A DNA stretch of 8,942 nucleotides from CAYSRC01 sp964433495 (GCA_964433495.1 CAYSRC010000062.1:1-8942); one strand, 5' to 3'; shown: positions 1 to 5,656, counted from the first letter of the stretch. The notes: a model not told the origin generated them from the letters alone. Numbers and translations are program-made.

Positions 1-2
1 TG

Positions 3-22
3 CACAAAAAGCCGCTTTTGTG
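3..22. other. Short dyad upstream of the response regulator
   Basis: CACAAAA at 3-9 and TTTTGTG at 16-22 are exact inverted arms. GC pairs extend the symmetry inward with one bulged A, leaving almost no loop, so this is more likely a protein-binding dyad or a chance palindrome than a terminator hairpin. It lies about 30 bases before the preferred start of the response regulator. One reading frame across it stops at 23-25, so it could also be the tail of an upstream gene cut by the window edge. Function unknown. Confidence 0.25.
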
Positions 23-54
23 TAACAATTGGAAATCGAGAGGTTGTGGGGACG

Positions 55-771
55 ATGCTGAGGGTGTGTGTTTGCGACGACGACAGGGATTTTGTCGACG
101 GGATCACCGATTATATACAAAAAAATTTTGACGACCTCGAGGTCGCCCATGTCTTCACGAGCGCGGACGAGGTGCTCGCCCGCGTCGACGGCGGCTCGCT
201 CGAAGCAGACCTGTTTCTGCTCGACATAAAGTTTGACGGCGAGCAGGGCGACGGCATCGACCTCGCAAAGCGGCTCAACGACCGCCTCCCGGCCGCGCAG
301 ATCGTCTTTGTCAGCAACTATCCCGGCTACATATCCGACGTCTACGAGGCGTCCCACTGCTGGTTCGTTGTGAAGTCCTCGCTCGAGCGCTACCTCCCCG
401 CGGCGGTAGAGCGTGCGAAGCGCAGCCTCGAACGGTCTCTCCATCGGCCGATTGTCATCGCGAAGCAGGGCGAAAAAGCCGTCGTGTACGCCGACAGCAT
501 CGTCCTTTTGGAGCGCAACCGAAGAACCACCCGCGTGGCGCTGAAAGACGGCGTTTTGTACACCTCCTCCCCGCTGTCCGAAATCATCCCGGACGAGCTC
601 GGCTTCGCCTTTGTCAGATGTCACAACAGTTTTATCGCAAGCCTGCGCCATGTCAAGAGCTTTTCGCGCAGTGCGTTTGTCATGGACAACGGCGAGCGCG
701 TGCCGATAAGCAGATCCCGCGCCGAGGCGGTAAAGCGCGCCTTCGCGCGCTACATGTGCGAACGCCTGTGA
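55..771 (+). CDS. LytTR-family response regulator (AgrA/ComE-like)
   Basis: This is a two-component response regulator of 238 residues that should bind DNA when phosphorylated by a membrane kinase. The receiver domain covers residues 1-125, with the acidic cluster DDD at 8-10, the phospho-acceptor Asp57 in LLDIKF, the switch Ser87 in VFVSN and Lys107 in WFVVKSS, where the usual K-P is K-S. A LytTR DNA-binding domain follows at about 132-235, with the hallmark FVRCHNSFIASL (186-197) and NGERVPISRSR (212-222). I chose ATG at 55 because MLRVCVCDDD is the normal N-terminus and GAGAGG at 38-43 lies 11 bases upstream; GTG at 46 would have only a 2-base gap to it. The frame stays open to the window edge, but nothing upstream looks like receiver sequence. 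It converges with the kinase at 1100-2425 and shares strand with the kinase at 2512-3780. Pairing with either is inferred from position. The family is clear; its target genes are not. Confidence 0.92.
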   Translation: MLRVCVCDDDRDFVDGITDYIQKNFDDLEVAHVFTSADEVLARVDGGSLEADLFLLDIKFDGEQGDGIDLAKRLNDRLPAAQIVFVSNYPGYISDVYEASHCWFVVKSSLERYLPAAVERAKRSLERSLHRPIVIAKQGEKAVVYADSIVLLERNRRTTRVALKDGVLYTSSPLSEIIPDELGFAFVRCHNSFIASLRHVKSFSRSAFVMDNGERVPISRSRAEAVKRAFARYMCERL

Positions 772-1099
772 GCGGGGTTCTGCGGCTTTAAGCGCGCGGC
801 ATTAAAAGATAACAAAACACTGAGCGCCTGCGCGCGGGGTTCCGCGGGGTTCTCGGGGGGGGCCGCGCGCCCGTCGTTGTACCGCACGGTTTTCCCCCAT
901 ACGCCTGTCTGTGTACCGCCGGGTTTCCTCGGGCGGTTTAAGCTTCAAAGCAGACTTACGGTTTAAACCGATATCCGCAGGGCTTTCCCGCCTGTCCGTA
1001 TGCCGCCGGGAGCCTTCGGGCGGTTTTAACACGGCGTGCGGCGCTCTTCGCTCCCTTGCCGCGACATGGTTCGAACGTCCGCGGTCGGGTCTAAGGGCT
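772..1099. other. Convergent intergenic region with repeats, no gene
   Basis: This 328-base gap separates the 3' ends of the response regulator and the first kinase. It holds two diverged copies of a GC-rich unit (902-939 and 989-1026), a perfect 12-base palindrome (959-970) and a small dyad GTCTAA/TTAGAC (minus strand, 1087-1103) overlapping the kinase stop. The repeated arms ACCGCC/GGCGGT followed by TTT could form a weak terminator, but the stem is only 5-6 bp. A minus-strand frame of about 76 codons is open here, but its product is a basic, low-complexity peptide generated by the repeats, so I do not call it a gene. Confidence 0.6.
902..1026. repeat. Two-copy 38-bp repeat, 87-bp spacing
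   Basis: Copy 1 (902-939) and copy 2 (989-1026) both start CGCCTGTC, continue through an ACCGCCGGG-like or GCCGCCGGG-like core and end CGGGCGGTTT. I count 31 of 38 identical positions. Each copy can fold as CCGCC pairing with GGCGG around an 11-base loop. The 87-base offset is a multiple of three, which keeps a minus-strand frame open and yields repeated LKPPE and TDRR peptides; this looks like a by-product, not coding selection. The spacer contains the palindrome CGGTTTAAACCG at 959-970. Likely a dispersed intergenic repeat; family unknown. Confidence 0.6.
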
Positions 1100-2425
1100 T
1101 TAGACCGGGTCTTTGGGGTCTCCGCGTCCCGAGGGCAGCGGCAGCATGACGCAGGCGGTGCACACCCCGTCCTCTATGCGGCGCTCATAGACACCGCCGT
1201 ACCTCTTCGCCGCCGCGTCGAGGATAAGGGCGCCCGTGCCGTGCGGCGCCCCTCTGTCCGCACGGCGTTTTTCGGTGTCTGTTTCGGCGCAGGGGTTTTG
1301 GGTCTTCACTGCAAGCGCCGACGGCGTCTGCTCGGCGGTTGTCTCCACCACTGCCTCGCCTCCGCGCTCTTCTTTAAAAGCGAGCGCGGCCTCGAGCGCG
1401 TTGTCGATGAGGTTGCAGAACACCGACGCCAGCGTCACATCGTCCACGGCGACCCCGTCGCCCACCCGCACGTCGACCGAGACCTCGACGCCGCCCTGCT
1501 GCGCAAGGGCGATCTTCTCGTGCAGAACGGCGTCCACGAGGTTGTTTTCGCAGCAGTCTATCGCCGACGTCTCTGCGTATCTGTCCGCAAGCTCGCCCGT
1601 AAAGGACTCGGCGCGCCGGGCCTCCCCCTCGCTCACCATGCGCTTGATTGCCGCGAGATAGTTCGCGATGTCGTGGCGCATGGCCCGGGTCTGCGCCCTA
1701 TACTCGGCAAAATCCTCATAGTGCACGCGCTGCCGCTCGCACTGTTTTTCGAGAACGGCGTTTTGCAGCTCAACCGTTCGCGCCCGCGCGCACCGCACCG
1801 TCAGCTGCAAGGCCAGTGTGTCCGCGGCAAAGCAGATAAGCACCCCCGCCGTGAGAAACACCCGCACCTCGCCCCGCGACTCAAACACCGCGGGCGAGCT
1901 CATCACCATCAAAAAGCTGAACTCGATGGCAAAAAACAACAGGCTCAGCAGCGAGACCGCCGCAAGCTCTTTTTTGGAAAACTCAAGCGACACCGACCGC
2001 ACCGTCGCCCCGATTGACAGGACGACCGCCGCATTAAAAACGCAGACGGACAGATTGATCGCCGCGCCGCCCGTGAGATAGGGAAACACGGGGTCGAGCG
2101 CGAGATAGACCGTCATCGCCATCATCTCGGCCAAAATCTGCCCCGCAAAGCAGAGACCGACCAGCAGGGCGGACCTGAGCGGACGCGTGCGGAAGACAAG
2201 CGTCAGCACCGCGACGCTGACGGCGAAATGGATGACCGTCTTGAGCGCATAAAGGTCGTGTATCGCCGAATTGAAAAAGCTTATCGCGAGCTGCGCCGCG
2301 TACATAAGCGCAAACCCGCGCCGGGCGCGGCCTCTCGCGCCCGCGCACAGGACGTAAAAGCCCGCGTAGACCGCCGACAGCACGGCGCACGTCATCGCCG
2401 TCCAAAGAGTAAACTCAAATTTCAT
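1100..2425 (-). CDS. Membrane sensor histidine kinase, GHKL type (AgrC-like), first paralogue
   Basis: This is a 441-residue sensor kinase expected to sit in the membrane and phosphorylate a LytTR regulator. Residues 5-210 are hydrophobic and hold about six or seven membrane segments (roughly 6-28, 36-55, 60-79, 84-110, 120-142, 153-176 and 189-209). A predicted coiled linker (215-245) leads to the H-box RAMRHDIANYLAAIK with His251. The N-box is FCNLIDNALEA with Asn342. The ATP-lid Gly motif is HGTGALIL at 395-402, which departs from the usual GxGLxN. The chosen start is ATG 2425, with GGTGG 8 bases upstream and a candidate -10 at 2457-2462. The frame stays open to an ATG at 2485, but that adds a charged, unkinase-like tail and sits inside the candidate -35. 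GTG 2437 is also possible. It diverges from its paralogue at 2512 and converges with the regulator. The ligand is unknown, and no AgrB/AgrD-like gene is visible. Confidence 0.85.
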   Translation of the reverse strand: MKFEFTLWTAMTCAVLSAVYAGFYVLCAGARGRARRGFALMYAAQLAISFFNSAIHDLYALKTVIHFAVSVAVLTLVFRTRPLRSALLVGLCFAGQILAEMMAMTVYLALDPVFPYLTGGAAINLSVCVFNAAVVLSIGATVRSVSLEFSKKELAAVSLLSLLFFAIEFSFLMVMSSPAVFESRGEVRVFLTAGVLICFAADTLALQLTVRCARARTVELQNAVLEKQCERQRVHYEDFAEYRAQTRAMRHDIANYLAAIKRMVSEGEARRAESFTGELADRYAETSAIDCCENNLVDAVLHEKIALAQQGGVEVSVDVRVGDGVAVDDVTLASVFCNLIDNALEAALAFKEERGGEAVVETTAEQTPSALAVKTQNPCAETDTEKRRADRGAPHGTGALILDAAAKRYGGVYERRIEDGVCTACVMLPLPSGRGDPKDPV

Positions 2426-2456
2426 CCGAAATTCCACCGCCCCTTCTCTTCGTTTT

Positions 2457-2485
2457 ATTCTATCAAACGGCGGACGCGCGCGCAA
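2457..2485 (-). promoter_or_regulatory. Weak candidate promoter for the first kinase
   Basis: On the minus strand TAGAAT (2462-2457, five of six to TATAAT) follows TTGCGC (2485-2480, three of six) with a 17-base spacer. Transcription would begin near 2450, 25 bases before the ATG at 2425, which fits the short-form start. The -35 is poor, so activation by a regulator or a chance match are both possible. I see no convincing plus-strand promoter for the kinase at 2512 in the same gap. Confidence 0.3.
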
Positions 2486-2511
2486 CGGCGGGCCGCTTAA
2501 AGGAGCTTTAT

Positions 2512-3780
2512 ATGGATATAACTTTCAACGGCTGGTTCATCTTTGTCACCGTCACGACCGTTCTGATGTACGCCGGGTTTTACACTGTCGCGCTGCGCCC
2601 GCGCTATAACGCGCTTGCGGCGTTTTTCGGCATGCTGCTGACCGAGACGGCGGCCTCGCTTGTCGCGGTGCAGTTTCAGACGCAGTATCTCATCAAGATG
2701 CCGCTCTATCTCACCGTCGAGCTCGCGGGCGTTCTGCTGCTCTTCAAGGACAAGCTCCTAAAAAAGCTTATCTCGGTGTTCATCGTCTATTTTGCGCTCT
2801 TGCCCTCCGAGATACTCGCCTGCGTTATCGGCCTTCTCGTGCGGCGCGGCCCCATCCCCGACAACAGCGACCCGCTGATAAACATTTTGCTTGTCGTCTT
2901 CACCGCCCTGTTTTTGTATCTCGGCTTCCGCGGTCTTTGCCTGTTCAACTACACCTACACGGTGAAAGAGGGCGCGAAGGTGCTGCTCATCGCCGCCTCG
3001 CTCTTGATCGTCTTCCTGTCTACCACCTTCTTTTCCTCGCGGATCATCGCCATCGAGGAGGAGTTTTCGTCGACCGTCGTCTACCTGATCGCAAGCTTTT
3101 TGGCGAGCATCGCAATGGGCCTCACCGTGTTTTCCCTGCTCAACGGCATCTACAGAAGCAGGCTTGCCGAGCAAAAAAACGCCCTGCTTGAGGCGCAGAT
3201 GCAAAAGCAGCTGACCCACTACGCGGCCTACGCGCAGTACCAGACGGCGACGCGCGAGATGCACCACGACATCATGCGCCACATGGCCGCCGTCAAAAGC
3301 CTTGTGCGGAGCGGCGAACCCGAGCGCGCCTACCGATACGCGGACGAGCTCGCCGGGGCGTATGAAAAGGCGTCGAGGGTCGGCCTGTGCGAAAACAAGC
3401 TCGTCGACGCCCTGCTCAACGACAGCCTCGAGCGCGCCGAGGCGGACGACATCGATTGCCGCGTCGACGTGCGCCTCGGCGACGGGGCGCCGTTCGACGA
3501 CATCGACCTCATCTGCGTGTTTTCAAACCTCATCGACAACGCGTTTGCGGCGTGCCGCAGGCTCAGCGACAACCGCTTTATCGACATCTCGGCCGAGCAG
3601 ACCGACGAAAGCCTGCTGATAAAGCTGACAAATGCCTGCCTCGAAACCGACGGCACACATCCCAAAGCGCGCGGCACCGGCACCGACATCATCGAGCACG
3701 TGGCGGAAAAATACCGGGGAAGCTTCGAGCGGCGCTTTGAGGGCGGCAGGTGCGTCTGCACCTGTATGCTGCGGTTTTGA
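2512..3780 (+). CDS. Membrane sensor histidine kinase, GHKL type (AgrC-like), second paralogue
   Basis: This 422-residue sensor kinase has the same architecture as the kinase at 1100-2425. A hydrophobic N-terminal half (about 5-210) contains six or seven membrane segments, followed by a predicted coiled linker (214-245). The H-box is REMHHDIMRHMAAVK; alignment with the paralogue points to His252 as the phosphorylated residue. The N-box is FSNLIDNAFAA with Asn343. The Gly motif is RGTGTDIIEHVAEKYRGS (387-404), where the second Gly survives but the usual L and N do not. Both kinases share the GFY near residue 22, the CENxLVDA motif and the YxGxxERR end, so they are clearly related to each other. 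The start is firm: AAGGAG lies 6 bases before the ATG. The gene ends in a strong terminator at 3834-3875, so it is probably monocistronic. It could signal to the regulator at 55-771, but that is inferred. Confidence 0.9.
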   Translation: MDITFNGWFIFVTVTTVLMYAGFYTVALRPRYNALAAFFGMLLTETAASLVAVQFQTQYLIKMPLYLTVELAGVLLLFKDKLLKKLISVFIVYFALLPSEILACVIGLLVRRGPIPDNSDPLINILLVVFTALFLYLGFRGLCLFNYTYTVKEGAKVLLIAASLLIVFLSTTFFSSRIIAIEEEFSSTVVYLIASFLASIAMGLTVFSLLNGIYRSRLAEQKNALLEAQMQKQLTHYAAYAQYQTATREMHHDIMRHMAAVKSLVRSGEPERAYRYADELAGAYEKASRVGLCENKLVDALLNDSLERAEADDIDCRVDVRLGDGAPFDDIDLICVFSNLIDNAFAACRRLSDNRFIDISAEQTDESLLIKLTNACLETDGTHPKARGTGTDIIEHVAEKYRGSFERRFEGGRCVCTCMLRF

Positions 3781-3833
3781 ACGCCGCCGGGGTGTGTTTC
3801 GGACACGCCGGGATGAACGGGAAAACAGAGCTT

Positions 3834-3875
3834 CGGGGCCCGGCTCTCTCGGAAGAGTGCGGGGCCCCGTTTTTT
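3834..3875 (+). terminator. Intrinsic terminator after the second kinase
   Basis: CGGGGCCC (3834-3841) pairs with GGGCCCCG (3862-3869). An inner CTCT/AGAG pairing fills the loop, and six T residues follow at 3870-3875, then ATTTT. It begins 53 bases after the kinase stop. The T run exists only on the plus strand, so it does not serve the minus-strand AraC gene. Confidence 0.9.
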
Positions 3876-3952
3876 ATTTTGGGTTTGTTTTTGCGGTTTT
3901 CTTTTACGAGCGGCGGCAGTCAAAAAGCGTCGGGGGCATTGCGCCCTCGCCC

Positions 3953-4162
3953 TTAAAGGCTCCCTTACCGCGTGTAAGCGGAACGACACGCGGTACAGCT
4001 CACGGGAATATGCGAGCCGTGTCACGAAGTAACTGAGGGATTGACGGTGTAAGGCTCTGTCGCCCGGACATACCCTTTGCTGCAACACAAGGCCGCGAGC
4101 TTTACAATCCCCCCGCCGCGGCCTCGCCGCGCCTCCCCCCCTTTACACAAGGGGGGCTTTAA
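3953..4162. repeat. Nested inverted-repeat element (MITE-like, no transposase)
   Basis: The ends are imperfect inverted repeats: TTAAAGGCTCCCTT (3953-3966) against the reverse complement of 4149-4162 (12 of 14). A second inner pair matches GGGATTG (4037-4043) with CAATCCC (4105-4111), and 4048-4057 with 4097-4106 (9 of 10). Smaller perfect hairpins sit inside: 3966-3975/3986-3995 (10-bp stem), 4001-4005/4017-4021, 4117-4122/4126-4131 (CGCGGC, 3-base loop) and 4136-4143/4149-4156 (CCCCCCTT). The right half has the order AATCCC, small GCCG hairpin, C-run, TTTACACAAGG, G-run, CTTTAA, which resembles a dispersed intergenic repeat I recall from Oscillospiraceae genomes. It carries no coding sequence. 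It may be a relic of a non-autonomous mobile element or a structured transcript. Confidence 0.65.
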
Positions 4163-4197
4163 GAACCCCTTTCCATGGGCTTTTGCACTTGACCTTT

Positions 4198-4229
4198 GGC
4201 TCCCCTACCGCACGTCGTTCCGCTTACGG
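4198..4229. repeat. Fragment matching the left end of the nearby repeat element
   Basis: GGCTCCCCTACCGC (4198-4211) repeats GGCTCCCTTACCGC (3958-3971) directly with one mismatch. The stretch 4206-4226 is also the reverse complement of 3975-3995 with 19 of 21 identical. Both relations are possible because 3966-3995 is itself palindromic. This fragment ends 17 bases beyond the AraC stop codon and is probably a broken second copy, or the true far end of one larger element spanning about 3953-4229. Confidence 0.6.
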
Positions 4230-4245
4230 CCCACCCTCTGCGCCC

Positions 4246-5151
4246 TCAGCCCTTGCGGTAGTCCTTGGGCAGCACGCCGAATGCCGCCTTGAACGCGGCG
4301 GAAAACCTGCTTTGGCTGTCATAGCCGACCTCCTGCGCGATCTCGGCGACGCTGCGGGATGTCTCCTGCAACAGCTCGGCCGCGCGCTCCATGCGGTGCT
4401 CTTTGATGTGGGCCGCGATCGAATTGCCGTAGACCGCTTTGAACGCGGCCTTGAGGGTCGTGGGGTTTATGTGATAGCACCTCGCGAGCTCCTCGATGGT
4501 TATCCGCTCGTTCATCCTGTCGGTGAGGCGGTCGTGTGCCCTGCGCGCGATGTCGACCTGCTCGGACCGGCAGGCCGCAAGGCGGCCGTGCGGCCCCCGC
4601 TCTGTCTCGCAGAGGTAGAGCAGCAGCTCGAGCGCCTTGAGCTTTCGGTAGGCGTCCGCGAGATGGGCGGGCGCGCCGTAAAACCCCGAAAAAATCCCCT
4701 GCGAGCGCTCGCTGCCCGCAAAAAACGACACCCCGCCGCAGCTGCACAGCCCCTGCGCAAGCGCCCTCGGCGGCACCGACAAGTCCCGCAGCAGCTGCGG
4801 AGGCCGCCTGCACAGCTCGGCCGTGTCGACGCAGAGCGCAAGCCCCGAATACTCCCCGTCGGGGAGGGAGACCCGAAAACCGCGGCAGCTCTTCGCCGTG
4901 TGCAGCGAAAAATCCCCCGCGCGCAGCAGGAACCTGACCCCGTCGCCCGTCCCACACTCGGCGCAGCCCGAACGGCAGTAGTTTATATACAGCGTGTATT
5001 CTTCCCCGCTGTCCCGAAGCGTCCGAAGCGGGGCGCGCCCGGGCGGCAGATAGACGAGCTCGACGCCCGAAAAGAGCGCCGCACGCTCGATTCCGCCCTC
5101 CTTCACCGTCCCTGCGGCGGGGCGGCCCGCTCTCTCACCAACACCTGTCAT
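4246..5151 (-). CDS. AraC-family transcriptional regulator, cysteine-rich
   Basis: This is a 301-residue DNA-binding regulator. The C-terminal third (about 205-300) is a standard AraC double helix-turn-helix: the first unit is ITIEELARCYHINPTTLKAAFK and the second is SVAEIAQEVGYDSQSRFSAAFK, closing with FGVLPKDYRKG. The N-terminal part (about 30-180) looks like a diverged ligand-binding domain containing YCRSGCAECGTGDG and LLRAGDFSLH. The chain has 11 cysteines, at 59, 63, 66, 89, 107, 114, 136, 138, 181, 194 and 225, unusually many for this family. I chose ATG 5151: GGAG at 5164-5161 is 9 bases upstream, and the longer open frame overlaps the arsR gene with no sensible domain. It begins 5 bases after the ArsR stop, so the two are almost certainly co-transcribed and metal-responsive. 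Its targets and ligand are not evident; thiol or metal sensing is speculation. Confidence 0.88.
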   Translation of the reverse strand: MTGVGERAGRPAAGTVKEGGIERAALFSGVELVYLPPGRAPLRTLRDSGEEYTLYINYCRSGCAECGTGDGVRFLLRAGDFSLHTAKSCRGFRVSLPDGEYSGLALCVDTAELCRRPPQLLRDLSVPPRALAQGLCSCGGVSFFAGSERSQGIFSGFYGAPAHLADAYRKLKALELLLYLCETERGPHGRLAACRSEQVDIARRAHDRLTDRMNERITIEELARCYHINPTTLKAAFKAVYGNSIAAHIKEHRMERAAELLQETSRSVAEIAQEVGYDSQSRFSAAFKAAFGVLPKDYRKG

Positions 5152-5156
5152 CGCGC

Positions 5157-5528
5157 TCAACTCCGCGGCTCGGGGCACGCAATCTCCATGACCCGCTCGA
5201 TCATCAGGTGCAGCAGCCTGCTCTGCTCGGTGTCCGCCGCGCGGTAGTAGACCTCCTTCCCCTCCCGCCTCGACACCACAAGCCCGCTGTTTTTGAGGGG
5301 CCGCAGGTGGTGAGAGACGGCGGGGCTCGACATGTCCAGCATGGCGGAGATGTTGATCACACACTCCTCACAGTGGCAGAGCAGCCAAAAGATGCGTATC
5401 CTGGTCGTGTCGTCAAGCTGCTTAAAGATGTCGGCCACCGTCTGAAACCGATCGACCTGCTCGACCTGTGTGCGCAGCTCTTCGATGTCCCCCTCGCCGT
5501 GGTCATGGGGCAGCGTCGCGTTTGCCAT
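5157..5528 (-). CDS. ArsR/SmtB-family metal-sensing repressor
   Basis: This is a 123-residue winged-helix repressor expected to bind DNA as a dimer and release it when metal binds. ADIFKQLDDTTRIRIFWLL (32-50) is the family start. The recognition region is MSSPAVSHHLRPLKNSGLV (66-84), and the wing is SRREGKEVYYRAAD (86-99). Cys51, Cys53 and Cys56 (CHCEEC) lie at the start of the helix where CadC-type sensors bind metal through thiolates, though the spacing differs from CadC. The canonical C-terminal D-x-H...H-x-x-E zinc site is not present intact. The N-terminus has PHDHGEGD, possibly a supplementary metal ligand. The gene is divergent from the HMA protein and ATPase it probably represses and heads an operon with the AraC gene. 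AAAGGA lies about 11 bases before the ATG. Zn, Cd or Pb is the likely inducer by neighbourhood; the metal cannot be settled from sequence. Confidence 0.93.
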   Translation of the reverse strand: MANATLPHDHGEGDIEELRTQVEQVDRFQTVADIFKQLDDTTRIRIFWLLCHCEECVINISAMLDMSSPAVSHHLRPLKNSGLVVSRREGKEVYYRAADTEQSRLLHLMIERVMEIACPEPRS

Positions 5529-5549
5529 TTTTTATCCCGTCCTTTCTCT

Positions 5550-5589
5550 TTTTCGCCCGTTCGGAAGATCTTTTCGCCCGTTCGGAAGA
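5550..5589. repeat. Tandem 19-bp direct repeat, 21-bp period
   Basis: TTTTCGCCCGTTCGGAAGA occurs at 5550-5568 and identically at 5571-5589, separated by TC. The period is 21 bases, two helical turns. It lies between the predicted arsR transcription start (about 5621) and the arsR ATG, so it is in the arsR mRNA leader. It is not a perfect dyad. It could be a pair of protein-binding sites, a leader RNA element or a recent slippage duplication. Confidence 0.8.
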
Positions 5590-5605
5590 AAGCTTTAAAA
5601 ACCCG

Positions 5606-5635
5606 TTGACCTTTTGTTTCCTTCCGTATTATAGT
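5606..5635 (+). promoter_or_regulatory. Promoter for the HMA protein and ATPase
   Basis: TTGACC (5606-5611, five of six to consensus) and TATAGT (5630-5635, five of six) are spaced by 18 bases, a good housekeeping-sigma promoter. Transcription would start near 5642, giving a leader of about 65 bases before the ATG at 5707. The start point falls just before the 5645-5668 dyad, so a bound repressor would block initiation or escape. Confidence 0.7.
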
Positions 5636-5656
5636 ATAGTCACAACGATTAAACAA
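5628..5656 (-). promoter_or_regulatory. Promoter for arsR and the AraC gene
   Basis: On the minus strand TTGTTT (5656-5651) and a perfect TATAAT (5633-5628) are spaced by 17 bases. Transcription would start near 5621, giving a leader of about 93 bases. The -10 overlaps the opposite promoter's -10 by four bases, so two polymerases cannot occupy the region together, and the -35 lies inside the 5645-5668 dyad. Confidence 0.7.

Noticed and set aside
1..25. Possible C-terminal end of an upstream gene stopping at 23-25
   Set aside because: Only seven codons are visible, too few to support a gene.
802..1032. Open minus-strand frame encoding a 76-residue basic peptide with repeated LKPPE and TDRR segments
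   Set aside because: The repeats come from the non-coding 38-base unit whose 87-base offset happens to be a multiple of three; there is no convincing ribosome site and composition is unlike the real genes.
911..2017. 368-codon plus-strand frame opposite the first kinase
   Set aside because: It is an arginine/histidine-rich shadow of the kinase gene with no recognisable domain.
2426..2485. Longer N-terminus for the first kinase from ATG 2485
   Set aside because: It adds 20 mostly charged residues with no membrane character and overlaps the only candidate promoter; ATG 2425 begins directly before the first membrane helix.
4136..4156. C-run/G-run hairpin as the AraC terminator
   Set aside because: The stem is strong but no T run follows on the minus strand, and it belongs to the repeat element.
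3953..4229. CRISPR array as the cause of the repeats
   Set aside because: The repeats are nested inverted arms of differing length, without regular direct repeats and unique spacers, and no cas genes are present.
3781..4245. Search for an AgrD-like signal peptide gene near the kinases
   Set aside because: The short frames here fall in the terminator and the repeat element and have no ribosome site or peptide-precursor features.
5152..5364. Longer N-terminus for the AraC regulator from 5364
   Set aside because: It would overlap more than half of arsR in another frame and encodes low-complexity sequence; ATG 5151 has a well-placed GGAG.
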